Shown: positions 7,039-7,220 of the stretch, in pieces
Layout of the letters: each line of letters begins with the position of its first letter
Position numbering within the stretch: position 1 is the first letter of the stretch
Assembly (NCBI GenBank): GCA_030636245.1
Contig: DAOVXI010000097.1
Location: 1 to 7,220, forward strand
Reading direction: 5' to 3'
DNA from: Deltaproteobacteria bacterium
Lineage (GTDB): Bacteria; Desulfobacterota; GWC2-55-46; DRQE01
Length of the DNA: 7,220 nt
Notes under the pieces: generated by a model
What the model saw: only the letters and a program-made list of their open reading frames with translations
What the model was told of the DNA's origin: nothing
Database searches by the model: none
Position numbers and translations under genes: made by a program

Positions 7039-7220
7039 TTACTTTACGTTCAAAGCTTTTAATGCTTTTTTAAAGATATCTTCAAATGAAGTGTCTTCCG
7101 TTATATCCTTGGATATCTTAAGAAGCACGCTTTCAGCGTCTTTGGCCTTATAACCAAGGTTCTTTAGAGCACTCAACGCGTCCCCGATAACCGCGCTTCC
7201 GGCAACAAGCACAGCACCCG
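7039..7220 (-). CDS. ruvA: Holliday junction DNA helicase subunit RuvA, C-terminal fragment (right window edge)
   Basis: The last 59 codons of an open frame enter from the right edge and end at TAA (7041-7039). The segment IGDALSALKNLGYKAKDAES followed by an acidic stretch and FEDIFKKALKALNVK fits RuvA domain III, the UBA-like module. In the family this domain contacts RuvB and regulates its ATPase. The tetramerising, DNA-binding domains I and II lie outside the window. The preceding residues (GAVLVAGSAV) would belong to the flexible linker before domain III. Position directly before ruvB, in the same direction and 16 nt away, strongly supports the call despite the short fragment. Confidence 0.93.
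   Translation of the reverse strand, partial: GAVLVAGSAVIGDALSALKNLGYKAKDAESVLLKISKDITEDTSFEDIFKKALKALNVK

Overview
The window looks like a chromosomal housekeeping segment from a Gram-negative bacterium. It has mid-range GC, AT-rich gene junctions, a lipoprotein signal and an inner-membrane CHASE2 sensor. The gene set (RuvAB, QueH rather than QueG, small PurL, Fe-S type PurF, CHASE2) would fit a deltaproteobacterial-type lineage such as Desulfobacterota, Nitrospirota or relatives. That placement is an inference made without any search.

All seven genes lie on the minus strand and are packed closely, so transcription runs from high to low coordinates. In that order they are: the C-terminal end of ruvA (cut by the right edge), ruvB, queH, purL, purF, an unrecognised lipoprotein gene, and a CHASE2-domain membrane protein cut by the left edge. 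The gaps are 16 nt (ruvA-ruvB), 2 nt (ruvB-queH), 87 nt (queH-purL), 31 nt (purL-purF), 13 nt (purF-lipoprotein) and 17 nt (lipoprotein-CHASE2). No stretch over 300 bases lacks a gene, and there are no RNA genes, mobile elements, CRISPR arrays or convincing terminators.

Functionally there are three blocks. RuvA and RuvB drive Holliday-junction branch migration. QueH does the last step of queuosine synthesis in tRNA and is translationally coupled to ruvB. PurL and PurF are the fourth and first enzymes of de novo purine synthesis. The purL leader is the only intergenic region large enough for a promoter, so it may separate a ruvAB-queH unit from a purL-purF-lipoprotein-CHASE2 unit.

Most of the window is ordinary. 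The least explained part is the 3' end of the run, where a small uncharacterised lipoprotein and a CHASE2 sensor sit directly behind the purine genes. Two small repeat patterns in the purL and purF leaders are also worth a check. I see no clear evidence of a new defence, mobile or biosynthetic system.
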